This document shows positions 1 to 9,849 of a stretch of DNA of 64,000 nt, piece after piece. The position numbers and the translations under genes were made by a program. Under the pieces are notes generated by a model. That model was not told where the DNA came from. It worked only from the letters and a program-made list of their open reading frames with translations, and did not search any database. Source of the DNA: Corallium rubrum (lineage: Eukaryota; Cnidaria; Anthozoa; Scleralcyonacea; Coralliidae); assembly GCA_964035015.1 (NCBI GenBank), contig OZ035997.1, positions 29,383,567-29,447,566 on the forward strand, given 5' to 3'. Position 1 is the first letter of the stretch; the number at the start of each line of letters is the position of its first letter.

Positions 1-3
1 CTG

Positions 4-1971
4 TTGGTTAAGACATTTGGAAATGACTCTCCGAAATTGATGACTTGTGATCGGGTTCAAGTGTCCATTACAGCCACAGATGGGTTGGAGCTGTATGTCA
101 ATGCCTTCAGCACTCCAGTTATTTGCAGCCCTGTTAGTAACCAAGCTGTGGAGGTAGCTGTGGAAAAGTATCCATACTTACAAGATTTGGTATTAGCAGA
201 CGAGATTAATTCATCACATGATGTGGATATTGACATCCTTATCGGAGCAAATTTTTACTGGAACTTTGTCTCCAATGAGTCTAGAAGGGGAGAGCAATCT
301 GGTCCAGTGGCCCTACTGACAAGGCTGGGATGGGTTTTGTCAGGACCCGTCAGTGGCAGCTGTGATGAGTCACACTGTACGACCAACCTCAATGCAACCC
401 ATGTCTTACGAATTGATGCTACACCGGTCCAACATGAGCTAAACACGAAGATGAACGAGCAACTTAAGAAGTTCTGGGATTTGGAAACGGTTGGTATCCG
501 CAGCCATGAGAGTTCCGTTTACGATAAGTTTGTTGAAGATATTCATTTTGACGGAGAAAGGTATGAAGCAAAACTACCGTTTAAGGAACATCATTCGTTG
601 CTACCAGATAATTACGCAGGCAGTGTAAAGAGATTGGGATCACTGATTCATCACCTCCAGAACCAACCAAGTCTTTTACATGAATATGACAAGATTATTC
701 AAGACCAGATCCAGAAGGGTATTGTGGAACCAGTCAATCCTGAAGCAAGAGTGAAACCTGGAAATGTTCACTACCTTCCCCACAGAGAAGTGGTAAGAAC
801 TGACAAGGACACCACGAAAGTAAGAGTAGTGTATGATGCATCGGCCAAAACTACAGGACCCAGCCTGAATGATTGTTTGTATGCTGGCCCATCTCTAACG
901 CCTTTGATTTTTGATATTTTGCTTCGATTTCGAGTGCATCGAGTAGCCATGGTAGCTGATATAGAGAAGGCTTTCCTGAACATTTCCATAGCCCAAGAGC
1001 ATCGTGATCTCCTGAGGTTTCTGTGGGTGGACGACCCAAATAGCACGAGTCCAACAGTTCAGCCATTAAGATTCACACGAGTCGTCTTCGGTGTTACCTC
1101 GAGTCCATTCATCCTTAATGCTACTCTGCGTTATCACATGAATCGATATTTGGCAGAAGATCCAGAATTCGTCCAGGAAGTGTTGAGGTCGCTTTATGTC
1201 GACGATTACGCGTCAGGTTCTACGAGTGTATCGAGTGCCCTGGAATTGGCCAGAAAAATAAAACACCGACTGTCTTGTGGAGGTTTCAACATGCGAAAAT
1301 GGCAAACCAACTCCGAGAGTCTTCAGCAAGTATTTCAAGAAGGCCAAGAATTTGCTGAATGTTCTTCAAGCCCAGAATTAGTATCGTCAGTTAAGGAAGA
1401 AGATCGCGGTTATACAAAGTCCGTTCTTGGTGACCATCATGAAGCCAAAAACAAGGTACATGTACTTGGTCAAACATGGGACACTTGTAACGACAAATTT
1501 GAAATCAACGTGTCTAAGGTCGCAGCTGACCATAATCCGAATGTTTGTACCAAACGAACAGTACTGAGTCTCTCCGCAAAGTTTTACGACCCATTGGGTC
1601 TGATATCTCCCATAGTCCTCCAGTTGAAGCTTCTATTCCAAGAACTGTGTGGAAACAACGTCGCATGGGATGATCAATTGAGCGAGAATTTCTGTCTTCG
1701 ATGGAATTCGATCATCTCCTGTTTGAAGAAAACAGATATAATCTCAGTGGACCGATGTTACTTCGCCAAAGAATCAACTGGTCAAGTCCAGCTGCATGCT
1801 TTTGCTGATGCAAGTGAGACCTCCTATGGTGCCTGTGTATACTTGCGTTACGAACACGAAGCTGGGGTCCACTGCAATTTAGTTGCTTCCAAGACAAGAG
1901 TAGCTCCGACAAATAAAGTCCATACCACGCCTCGAATTGCTATCTTGTTTGGTTTCAGTGCGACTCGTTGA
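4..1971 (+). CDS. pol: Bel/Pao pol, first half: protease, reverse transcriptase, start of RNase H
   Basis: This open frame enters from the left edge, so no true start is visible. Residues about 75-87 contain DILIGANFYW, typical of the Pao-family aspartic peptidase region. The reverse transcriptase follows at about 265-470: VRVVYDASAKT near 273, an aspartate in MVADIEKAF near 319, and the catalytic pair in YVDDY at about 400-401. LSAKFYDPLGLISP near 525 is characteristic of the Pao A17 region. RNase H begins with AFADAS near 602. The frame runs out after the sequence slips at about 1937-1950: the expected R-L-E-L-L run is broken and coding continues in the next frame at 1937. The enzyme copies element RNA into DNA in cytoplasmic particles. 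The frameshift could be a mutation or an assembly error. Confidence 0.9.
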   Translation: MVKTFGNDSPKLMTCDRVQVSITATDGLELYVNAFSTPVICSPVSNQAVEVAVEKYPYLQDLVLADEINSSHDVDIDILIGANFYWNFVSNESRRGEQSGPVALLTRLGWVLSGPVSGSCDESHCTTNLNATHVLRIDATPVQHELNTKMNEQLKKFWDLETVGIRSHESSVYDKFVEDIHFDGERYEAKLPFKEHHSLLPDNYAGSVKRLGSLIHHLQNQPSLLHEYDKIIQDQIQKGIVEPVNPEARVKPGNVHYLPHREVVRTDKDTTKVRVVYDASAKTTGPSLNDCLYAGPSLTPLIFDILLRFRVHRVAMVADIEKAFLNISIAQEHRDLLRFLWVDDPNSTSPTVQPLRFTRVVFGVTSSPFILNATLRYHMNRYLAEDPEFVQEVLRSLYVDDYASGSTSVSSALELARKIKHRLSCGGFNMRKWQTNSESLQQVFQEGQEFAECSSSPELVSSVKEEDRGYTKSVLGDHHEAKNKVHVLGQTWDTCNDKFEINVSKVAADHNPNVCTKRTVLSLSAKFYDPLGLISPIVLQLKLLFQELCGNNVAWDDQLSENFCLRWNSIISCLKKTDIISVDRCYFAKESTGQVQLHAFADASETSYGACVYLRYEHEAGVHCNLVASKTRVAPTNKVHTTPRIAILFGFSATR

Positions 1972-3898
1972 AAGTATAAGGAAAGCACTTCAAGATGTTA
2001 TGAAGATCGACACCATTGTCTTCTGGTCTGACTCCACTGTTGCCATCCACTGGATACGAAGTGTGCACAAGGAATACAAGCAGTTTGTGGAGAATAGAGT
2101 GCAAGAAATCCGTAGATTGTCAGACCCAGAGTGCTGGAGATATTGCCCAACAAAGGAGAATCCAGCCAACACTGCTTCGAGAGGAGAAACGGCGAAGAAG
2201 CTCGTAGCAAATTACAAGTGGTGGCATGGACCAAAGTTTTTGGAAAAACATAAAGAGTCCTGGCCTGAACAGCCATTTAGCGAAGCAAATGACAGCCCTG
2301 ATACACTACGAGAGTTGAAAGCAAGCGAGCAGAAGGTAACCGTAGCTGTGGTAGGTGCTGAAGTAGAACAGACTCACAACCTCCAGAAACTGTTGAACCT
2401 ATCGAAATACAGCAAGATTGAAACCTTGTTAAGAGTAACAGCCTACATTCAAAGATTTATTACTAATCTAAAGCGACGCTTGAGGGGATTGGATATGATC
2501 AAGGGTCCACTTACCGCGGAGGAACTTGATGCAGCAGAGAAATCCTGGATAAAGCAAGTACAAGCTGCATTGCCAAGATTGCCAAAGTACCAGAAGATGA
2601 AACAATCTCTACGTTTATTTGAAGATGATGAACAAATAATACGCTGCCGTGGACGCATTGAGAGATCTAGCCTTCCTCAAGAAACAAAGTTCCCCATATT
2701 GCTTTCGAGTGAACATGCATTTACCAAGCTCGTGGTTCTTCGCTGTCATCGAGAAGTCATGCACGACGGAGTGGGAGAAACCTTAACTCAATTAAGGTCA
2801 AGATTTTGGATCGTCAAAGGTAGACAAGTGGTCAAAAAGATCGTATATCGGTGTACCACTTGCAGAAGATGGGAAGGAAAGTCTTACGGAGTACCACCTG
2901 CGCCGCCTTTGCCAGAATACCGTTTGGATAACACTGCCGCATTCACCAGAGTGGGAGTCGACTACGCCGGCCCCTTGTTTGTAAGAAATATTTACCCTAG
3001 TGATGAAAACATGCACAAAACGTACATTGTTCTCTACACATGTGCCTCCAGTCGTGCTGTTCATTTGGATCTAGTTCCCGATGCGACAAGCGAAGCATTC
3101 ATCCGTAATTTCAAACGATTCATCAGTCGCAGAGGAGTCCCAGCTACGATGATTTCAGATAACGGCAAGACCTTCAAGGCCAAAGAGGTGAAAGAATTCA
3201 CCGCATCTAAGAGGATCAAATGGGTACACATTGTAGCACGTTCTCCATGGTGGGGAGGATTCTATGAACGACTAGTTCGGTCAGTCAAGAGATGTCTAAA
3301 AAAGGTACTACGTACAGCCAAATTAACCTATGAGGAACTGCTGACGTTGCTTATACAAGTAGAAGGTGTGATGAATTCCCGTCCTCTCACCTATGTTTAT
3401 GAAGACAACGAACCGTTAACCCCGTCGCATTTGGTTTTAGGACGGCGAGTACTGTCTCAAGCCCAGGAAGTTGACGTAAACGAGACCGATCAAGCCGAGA
3501 GTTCTGAGAAAGCCACGCGGCGACAAAAGCATCTAAAAACCGTCCTACTACAATTTTGGAGAAGGTGGCAACAAGAATATCTTACCCAATTACGTGAGTA
3601 TCACCGTCCGAAGAAAGCGTTGGGACCACCAGTAAACATAGGTGACGTTGTGACGATCCGAGAAGATAACATAAAACGGCTGAATTGGAACATTGGACGA
3701 GATGAAAAACTGCTGACGGGACGAGACGGAAATACTCGAGCAGTCGTATTGCGTACAATTAGCAAGGACGGAAGACCGAAAGAGATGAAACGACCGATAC
3801 AGAGATTGTACCCAGTAGAGCTCCAATCTGATCGGAATAAGAACATCCAAATTCCGATAACTTTTGTCGAACACGCTAATCAAGAAAACCGATTATAG
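1937..3898 (+). CDS. pol: Bel/Pao pol, second half: RNase H and integrase
   Basis: This frame continues the pol protein after the frameshift. The first methionine is fortuitous. RNase H motif FWSDSTVAIHW lies near residue 31. Integrase occupies about 260-500, with an HHCC zinc-binding motif (CHREVMHDG and CTTCRRW) followed by the catalytic triad: D342 in VDYAGPL, D408 in SDNGKTF and E444 in FYERLV. The last two are separated by 35 residues, as expected for a DDE retrotransposon integrase. The C-terminal stretch with LGPPVNIGDVV and RPIQRLYPVEL is the conserved tail of Pao polyproteins. The stop sits 46 bases before the LTR, as expected for the 3' end of pol. Confidence 0.9.
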   Translation: MLSCLVSVRLVESIRKALQDVMKIDTIVFWSDSTVAIHWIRSVHKEYKQFVENRVQEIRRLSDPECWRYCPTKENPANTASRGETAKKLVANYKWWHGPKFLEKHKESWPEQPFSEANDSPDTLRELKASEQKVTVAVVGAEVEQTHNLQKLLNLSKYSKIETLLRVTAYIQRFITNLKRRLRGLDMIKGPLTAEELDAAEKSWIKQVQAALPRLPKYQKMKQSLRLFEDDEQIIRCRGRIERSSLPQETKFPILLSSEHAFTKLVVLRCHREVMHDGVGETLTQLRSRFWIVKGRQVVKKIVYRCTTCRRWEGKSYGVPPAPPLPEYRLDNTAAFTRVGVDYAGPLFVRNIYPSDENMHKTYIVLYTCASSRAVHLDLVPDATSEAFIRNFKRFISRRGVPATMISDNGKTFKAKEVKEFTASKRIKWVHIVARSPWWGGFYERLVRSVKRCLKKVLRTAKLTYEELLTLLIQVEGVMNSRPLTYVYEDNEPLTPSHLVLGRRVLSQAQEVDVNETDQAESSEKATRRQKHLKTVLLQFWRRWQQEYLTQLREYHRPKKALGPPVNIGDVVTIREDNIKRLNWNIGRDEKLLTGRDGNTRAVVLRTISKDGRPKEMKRPIQRLYPVELQSDRNKNIQIPITFVEHANQENRL

Positions 3899-3944
3899 TA
3901 TTTAGTACTGTTGATTGCTTTCTCATCAATCAAGGTGGGGAGTA

Positions 3945-4162
3945 TGTTGTAATTCGTGACATTGATATTGCGAGTGTGTAGCGCGCCTGAGTCTCGCGTG
4001 TACGTGAAACACATGGAAAATTGTCCTTTTTTTTGTTGAATTGTTGAACAGGTAAAGAGTTGAAGAGTACAGTTCTGAGTGAAGTTCTTGAAGATTTATA
4101 TAGTCTTTATTAGTTATTAAAGGAACAAAAAACCAAGAATACAGATCTAATTTATTACAACA
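3945..4162 (+). repeat. Bel/Pao 3' LTR
   Basis: The segment starts TGTTGTAA and ends TTACAACA, a perfect 8-base terminal inverted repeat of the TG...CA kind. A purine-rich tract (AAGGTGGGGAG) lies immediately upstream, in the position of the plus-strand priming site. It is 218 bp, short for this superfamily. The 5' LTR is outside the window, so identity between LTRs cannot be judged. Confidence 0.7.
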
Positions 4163-4729
4163 ACAACCAGACAGTGAAGACTAAGTAAGACTCGACTATT
4201 CATTTGTGTTTTAAAAAAAGGGTAAAGAAAATTACGAAGGGGTAAATTCAGAATATGTTACAACATTGACAAGGAAGCCATGCACAAATTACCTACCTTA
4301 TCTTTTTGGTGGTATGGTTATAATTTTAAGTTTTGTGTCGGACTCTCGGACCAGTCCAAATATTTCAGGGTTTTCCCGCTCTTTAATTTTCCGAGGACGA
4401 GCTCGGACGTCGCACATGCGCAAAACGTTTGGCAGCGGTGGTCCTTGAGCGGTGACGTCAAACTAATACCGCTGCCAAACGTTTTGGGCATGCGCAGCGT
4501 CCAAGCTCGTCCCAGGCTCGTCCTCAGAAAAAGAGCGGGTGTCCAAGAGTCGGACACAAAAGCTAAAATTATAAGCATACTACCAAAAAGATAAGGTGGG
4601 TAATTTGTGCATGGCTTCTTTGTCAATATTGTAACATATTCTGAGTTTACCCCTTCGTAATTTTCTTTACCCTTTTTTTAAAACACAAATGAATAGTCGA
4701 GTCTTATTTAGTCTTCACTGTTGTTGTCG
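4163..4729. mobile_element. Foldback (long inverted repeat) element directly after the LTR
   Basis: The sequence from about 4171 (ACAGTGAAGACTAA) is repeated in reverse complement up to about 4721, with arms of roughly 250-270 bp. The centre, near 4440, is itself built of inverted GCATGCGCAAAACG and GCAGCGG words. Both arms carry the run AAAGAAAATTACGAAGGGGT. No coding capacity is seen; translations across it are only the palindrome read twice. It abuts the LTR, so one element may have inserted at the edge of the other. Confidence 0.8.
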
Positions 4730-5420
4730 CCATGGCTAGTTCCCATTTCTCTTGCAATGTTTATTCTAAGGAATTCACGCATGCGCAAACGTTTGGCAGC
4801 GGTGTTAGGTTGGGCTACGAGCATAGCTAGCTAGATTTCAAATAACGCATAGGCCACGATCCCCAGAGGCCACGATCCTTTTGGCAGCCAAAATGATCGT
4901 GACCTCTGGGAACGAGAATGAATCTGTAGAATATACTATAGAGTTGTACAATCGCTTTACAATGTTTCTCGCGCATGCTCGACAGTGATTCGACTCGATT
5001 TCAGCAGAGCCTTATTTTACGAGTTGCTAGCGGCTAGTATTTATAAGGGCTGCTCGCAGGGTGGCAGCACCAAGCTGTCACTTTTCTATATATAGGAATT
5101 CGAATTTTTCGGTTTTCCCCCTCGTGTTCGTGTGGTTCGCGAAGCGGGCCTCGCGACGCGAGGGTACTAATCTCGACGGAGTGGGTGGTAAGTCCGGTCG
5201 GGGATTGTACCCATGGTGGCGGTTTGGAGTATCCATTTGTGTATATATATATATATATATTTATTTATTTATATGCAATGATCACCATGTCGGGGATCCG
5301 CGGGGTTGATGGTGGTTAAAAGGGTACACATTTTCTCTGTAGTTTTGCTATTTTTACGTCAAAAACACACTTTCGTTCGAGTTTGAGTACAAAAGTTCGG
5401 AGCAGAAAACATGTTTATAG
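4730..5420. other. Unassigned, CpG-containing stretch with a possible promoter
   Basis: A 60-base hairpin lies at 4851-4913. Around 5038 there is TATTTATAAGG followed by GC-richer sequence. A strong donor-like GTAAGT occurs at 5188, so a plus-strand promoter and untranslated first exon are possible but weakly supported. A short TA run lies at 5241-5260. Nothing recognisable is encoded. Confidence 0.25.
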
Positions 5421-5800
5421 GCTAGAAATGTTGAGACGTATTCAAGAGAAAGACAAGATAAAGAAACAAGCGAACGAACGAAGGGAACAGCAGCAGGCTA
5501 GAGCAAGAGACGATTACAAGGAGAACTACAGTATATATTAAAGCGACTTCAATCAGGAAAACAAAACACAATCCGAGTTTATAGTCGAAGAAACGAAAAG
5601 AGCGACTCGCAATTTCAAGGCTGAACACAGTGTCTAGAACTACAACAGCGGAGAGTTACAGCGAAGAGAAGGGCTAGAAATTATGCAAGAAAACACAGCA
5701 AAAAGAGTAGCCAAGAGAAAGAGAGACATGCAGCGAAGAGAAAAACGTGAATTTAGTGAATTTATTTTATAACACATGTGAGAAATGAATAGAGGCCGAA
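5421..5800 (+). other. Purine-rich stretch, possible decayed coding sequence
   Basis: The plus strand is strongly A/G-biased. A 37-codon frame starts at 5428 (MLRRIQEKDKIKK...), and further lysine, arginine and glutamate-rich frames continue to about 5772 with stops and frame changes. The charged, coiled-coil-like composition may reflect an old exon or transposon, or simply the base bias. I do not recognise it. Confidence 0.2.
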
Positions 5801-5942
5801 AAATATGCGAAGGTACAGAGATATTTTTTTAAATATTTATTTATTAATAACAAAAGAAAACGTAATAACAATATATCTCTGTGTAGGAATTGTTGGTGGC
5901 ATCATGTACTGTACAATTATGTATTTGATATTTTTATGCATT

Positions 5943-5980
5943 TACTGTACTGTACTGTACTGTACTGTACTGTACTGTAC
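5943..5980. repeat. (TACTG)n microsatellite
   Basis: About seven tandem copies of a 5-base unit, TACTG or GTACT, are visible directly. Confidence 0.9.
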
Positions 5981-5992
5981 ATGTATTATGTA

Positions 5993-5998
5993 TTTATT
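5993..5998 (-). promoter_or_regulatory. Possible polyadenylation signal of the Ig-receptor gene
   Basis: On the minus strand AATAAA occurs 100 bases after the in-frame stop of the tentative last exon. The spacing is sensible, but the hexamer is common in AT-rich DNA. Confidence 0.3.
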
Positions 5999-6097
5999 AT
6001 AAATTCATCAATTGGAGTAATGCCTGTGTCAGGCATTTGCAAACTTTTTATGCCTTGGAGTGGGGCATTTATCCACAGTACTTTTAAAAATGTTTAC

Positions 6098-6133
6098 CTA
6101 GGGCATTGCTGTTGTGTTGGGCATTTGCCAAAG
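6098..6133 (-). CDS. Tentative last exon of the Ig receptor (short cytoplasmic tail)
   Basis: A good acceptor (pyrimidine run ending TTTTTTCAG) precedes a phase-0 reading of 11 residues (LWQMPNTTAMP) and a TAG stop. The phase matches the end of the membrane exon at 6693. The surrounding sequence contains loosely repeated GGGCATTTG words, so this may be chance. The true cytoplasmic exons may instead lie left of the window, beyond the Bel/Pao insertion. Confidence 0.25.
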   Translation of the reverse strand, partial: LWQMPNTTAMP

Positions 6134-6692
6134 CTGAAAAAATCCTGGTTGCCTTAATAGTCACATACTTGCTGTGGTATAATAAGCCAATTAAACAGCA
6201 ATACAAATGGGTTGTCAAAATATTGTGTTTTGTGCAAAAAGACAATATAATTTATACTGGTATGCTACAATGGGAGGTTCGGGACTCCCATATATTGACT
6301 ATACAGGGATGTGCCAATGGAAAGGGAATGGTTTTCATTTTTGCCATTTTTAGTTTGGAACAGGGTACTGGTGTAATAATTATCACACTTTTGATCTGGT
6401 GCAAGGTCTGTTCTTATATGCTGGCAGTTATTTAGGCTAGCACAAGGTACCCTATGTTTTCCTTTCTTTCAGTTTGGAACTGTGTACCATTTTTAGCCAT
6501 TTTTTGTGAAACAGGGTAAAAAAATATACAATTCCTTTGTCTGGAGTGACCAACATAATTTAAGGATTCAGTGGTATTAATACACCCCTGGGATTGAAGG
6601 CAGAGGTTATTAATAATAATAAACAATGAACATGAGGGGTTTGCATTAATGTATTTCTAGTAAATATAAATAACTAATATATTTGTACTTAC
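6134..6692. other. Unassigned intron-like sequence
   Basis: This is AT-rich sequence between the tentative tail exon and the membrane exon. Two diverged copies of a roughly 40-base word (ACCCTGTTxCA...AAAATGGC on the minus strand) are seen near 6340-6370 and 6475-6520. Nothing else is recognised. Confidence 0.4.
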
Positions 6693-6799
6693 AGAAAAAC
6701 AAACAATAATCGTTCCCACGAATAAAAACACACCAGTAAATATAAAAATAATCTTCCACCATTTAATTTTGTATGACTTGTAGTTGTATGGCGAGTGTT
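6693..6799 (-). CDS. Transmembrane exon of the predicted Ig receptor
   Basis: The exon is 107 bp, phase 1 at its start and phase 0 at its end. The acceptor reads ...TTAACGTTGCAG and the donor is a near-perfect GTAAGTAC. The peptide begins HSPYNYKSYKIKWWK and continues into about 21 hydrophobic residues (IIFIFTGVFLFVGTIIVCF), a clear single membrane-spanning helix. The KIKWWK cluster lies on the N-terminal, presumably outer, side, which is slightly unusual. The first codon is completed by a G from the previous exon to give Glu, as at both preceding joins. Confidence 0.65.
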
Positions 6800-6929
6800 C
6801 TGCAACGTTAATAATGTCAGGAAAAAAAAGAGAATAAGTTTGATTTGAAACACGGTATTGAATGGTGAAGTGTGCGTGAATGGGATTGTGAACGATCACG
6901 ATTTAATAGCTCCAATTCATCGCCAATAA

Positions 6930-7628
6930 GGGACCGTTCATTATTTATCGGAGGGGGGGGGGGGGGGATGGGTGAGAAATTGCCAAACTTTCTTTTTTTT
7001 AAGGTACCCCCAAGCAAAGTTCAAAAATTTGGTAGCCCCCTGTTTTTATTTGATATAATTTCAGTAACCCCCCCCCCCAACCCTTCAAATCCTGACATTA
7101 ATATTAAAACTAACACCACCCACCCTTCCTATAAAACCTCAAAATTCAACCCCATTAACCCTAAACCTAACCTTAACCCTAAATATAACCTTCTTAACCC
7201 CAACCTTAATTCCCACCTGACCCACACATTAAACCAATTAATTGTCACCTTAACCTTCTCCTTAATCTCAATCATAATCATTACCCTAACACCTTAAACC
7301 TCAAATTATAAACCATTCTTCACTACTATTTACCAACACAATACACCAAGGATGGTAAGTCACAACCAGGATCTAAATACCTGAGCCTTATGGTTTACTT
7401 TTACATTTATTTTACATTTTACAAAACAACACAAAATAATTCCAATTAAAAGCTTTTCTGAATGATTTTTCCCAATAAGAAATGTTTGTAAAACAAAAAC
7501 TTCATGCCCCCCTTTAAGAACTTATAAATTATTTCAGGGTCCCCCCAAAAGTAGTGGCAAAAATATCAGGTCCCCCCATTTTCTCACCCATCCCCCCCCC
7601 CCCCTTCCGATAAATAATGAACGGTCCC
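6930..7628. mobile_element. Short inverted-repeat element with 3-bp TAA target duplication
   Basis: Both ends carry the inverted repeat GGGACCGTTCATTATTTATC followed by long G (left) or C (right) runs, and the element is flanked by TAA at 6927-6929 and 7629-7631. A 3-base TAA duplication is typical of PIF/Harbinger-type transposons. The interior (about 7110-7290) is C-rich with many CCCTAA/CCTTAA words. No transposase frame is seen, so it is non-autonomous. It lies in the intron before the membrane exon. Confidence 0.75.
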
Positions 7629-7631
7629 TAA

Positions 7632-8475
7632 GAATTATCAAACAAGGTATAGAACCATGCAGTGGAACGTTTGACTAAAAAAACACACATGATGAAACCA
7701 AGGCAGCTTTTGTATGTCAGTGCAGTCTTTTCTCAATTTCAGATATCCAAATTTTTGGCGTTAAACTTAAACGTCAAATGCATGGGCCTTTTACTGTATG
7801 TACCATGTATTAATCGGCTCTTCAGTGCATGTAAAGCGTACCAGTACTATTATTATATAAGCGTAAGATAAAAATTGCAAACACCCCATGTGATGGTTAT
7901 CGTTTTAGTCCCGTTTATGGAAAAGTTGACCGTAGACCGTGATGCCACACTTAGAATTAGGGCTGGAGTTAGGTTTATCACCTTTCCCGCTGACCTCATA
8001 TACTGAGGTAATATTCTGCATTCTACAAATTACCCGCATATCGCAAATTTTCCGTGGCTGCAAACGGAGCCTCTAGCCAATCAAAACACTTCTCTTGGTG
8101 ATGGATTATCCCAGAGTCATGGTTTGCGCGCCGACGAAGGTTCTGGGAACGAGATTGTACTGGCGTCAGCACATGCGTCCAGAAATAGATTATATAGCCA
8201 GCGGCATTTTCTTAAAGCTTAGCATGGGAAAAGGTCTCAGACTACCAATGGTTAAAAGCACTAAGGGCAATCGTACATACGAAATCAAATGCAGGAGTTT
8301 ATTTTTCATATAAAAAAATTTTCTAAAACCTCTCACGATCTTGATTGGCAGTACTTCACTTTTAATATCAAAACCCCAAGTCTAATTGTTAATTATTAAC
8401 CGACGGATGACTGGACTAGACTATGGGCACTAATTAGTTGGAATGATACGTTGAATATACCGTATATATCACTTT
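7632..8475. other. Intron-like sequence, nothing recognised
   Basis: I see no exon with paired splice sites and no repeat end in this stretch. It includes a slightly GC-richer part near 8090-8240. Confidence 0.4.
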
Positions 8476-8844
8476 CTGTTTAGACTAGGTGCCCGGGTAT
8501 AGTGCCCAGGCACGGGAACTAATGTGAACACGACTTTTTCGCGGTTCCCAACTCAAACTAATCAAAACTGGACACCGTGCGTTGGTACCTGCCTACCCGG
8601 GTACCGGTTACCGTTACCGTTACATAACGGTTACGGGCACTAATGTGAACACGTTTTCATAGTGCCCAAAGTGGTGCCCACGCCTTTTGCTAAATATTCC
8701 TTGTAATTCGAAGGCTTAAAGCCACAAAATAGCTACAAAAGCCATGAAAAACTTCCTGTGTGAACACATATCAGATCCAGGGCACCGTGAATGTGAACAA
8801 GTGGCCCGTGCCCAAGCACCGTACCGGGTACCTAGCTCAAACAG
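8476..8844. mobile_element. Short inverted-repeat element (CTGTTT...CTAGGT ends)
   Basis: The left end CTGTTTAGACTAGGTGCCCGG is mirrored at the right by CCGGGTACCTAGCTCAAACAG. Inside, the word GGCACTAATGTGAACACG or close variants recurs. The length is about 370 bp. No coding sequence and no clear target duplication were found. Confidence 0.6.
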
Positions 8845-9085
8845 AGGGTTAAACGATTCAAATTCATTGGCGGCGGAAGATTTTATATATTGGACGGGCT
8901 AATTCGCTAAATACAATATTAGGGGGTGTACGTTGACCTTCTACCATTATATTTTAGGCAATTTTTGGTATTATCTTCAGAAATATTGCCACCTTTGCCC
9001 TCCCTGTTTCGCCGCCCTTATTCAAATTAAATGCCTGCTCAAAAGCAACTTCATAGTATTGATTTAGCCACTTACTGGTATATAC

Positions 9086-9157
9086 CTTTAATGGCTTTAT
9101 CTTTCTTTCTTGTCAGTTGTATCGTCGGCTTATCCGATGATGATTTTGAAATATTCT
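9086..9157 (-). CDS. Linker mini-exon A of the predicted Ig receptor
   Basis: This 72-bp phase 1-1 exon has acceptor CTTTTAAAACAG and donor GTATAT. It encodes ENISKSSSDKPTIQLTRKK and five more residues, a Ser/Lys-rich spacer with one N-glycosylation motif (NIS). It is a diverged duplicate of the exon at 9747-9821: the acceptor flank and the start ENISK are shared. It lies between the Ig exon and the membrane exon, where a stalk is expected. Confidence 0.55.
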
Positions 9158-9746
9158 CTGTTTTAAAAGAGTGAGACTTAAAAATTAAATAATTGTAAAC
9201 AGAATTGAATTTCATTGTTTTCCTGCTCTTGTGGCAATCATATAGATACAGAAAGTGACAATCCACTCCATAGGAAAAAAAGATGGCGTCATCTACTTTG
9301 TTCTCACTAGCTTGTTTGTACAATGACGCTTAGGCCTGCGCTTTATACGCGAGTTGCACGATCATGCGCATGCATAATTTTGGCGGGCCACTGGCATACA
9401 TTTGGCGGGCCACAGGCATAATTTTGGCGGGCTTAAGTGAAAGGCATTCAACAATTTTCTGAAGATATTAGCATCAGGAATTATTTCTATCTTTAAAAAT
9501 AGTTAAATTTCATTTAGTATTGGCCACGTTTTAATGCATGTGACCCGCCAAAATGATGCGCGCGCAACATCGTGCAACGTGCCTATATGTCCTAGATAAA
9601 ACCATGCACGCATAAATGTCGGCAGGGCCGCACATAGCGAAGAAGACAGCAGAAGCAACTTCCCTCCAGAGAAAATCAAAAATATGTTTATTTAATCTGA
9701 ATGTCTCCGAACTCAGAAGCAATTTTGTCAGTATTGATTTATTTAC
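9158..9746. other. Intron between duplicated mini-exons
   Basis: Sequence upstream of mini-exon A (to about 9290) is repeated upstream of mini-exon B, where it is split by an insertion. Around 9375-9440 and 9540-9560 the word TTTTGGCGGGCC or its complement recurs, suggesting a degraded short element. Confidence 0.45.
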
Positions 9747-9821
9747 CTTTTATGGATTTACTGGATTTCTTTGTTGTCAGTAGCATCATTGCCGTAGTCG
9801 GTGGTAATTTGGAAATATTTT
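9747..9821 (-). CDS. Linker mini-exon B of the predicted Ig receptor
   Basis: This 75-bp phase 1-1 exon has acceptor CTTTTAAAACAG and donor GTAAAT. It encodes ENISKLPPTTAMMLLTTKKS and five more residues, Thr/Lys-rich with an NIS glycosylation motif. Its acceptor and first residues match mini-exon A about 660 bases downstream, evidence of a tandem exon duplication that kept splice sites and phase. Retention of phase argues that both are real exons. Confidence 0.55.
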
Positions 9822-9849
9822 CTGTTTTAAAAGAGTGAGATATATGTAT

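Larger units (their letters stand above)
1..4162 (+). mobile_element. Bel/Pao LTR retrotransposon, 5'-truncated by window edge
   Basis: The plus strand carries in order a Pao-type aspartic protease region, reverse transcriptase, RNase H, HHCC-DDE integrase and a C-terminal Pao-type tail, followed by a purine-rich tract and a 3' LTR. This domain order is that of the Bel/Pao superfamily. The gag part and 5' LTR lie left of the window. One frameshift near 1940 separates the two long reading frames, so this copy is probably inactive as it stands. It is an old genomic transposon, not a virus. Confidence 0.93.

Noticed and set aside
4266-4626. Three similar frames of about 60-104 codons on both strands
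   Set aside because: They mirror each other because the DNA is a foldback element; there is no domain, signal or splice context.
6872-7297. 141-codon frame with a glycine run then Asn/Pro-rich tail
   Set aside because: It reads through the G run and CCCTAA-like repeats of a short element; no conserved domain.
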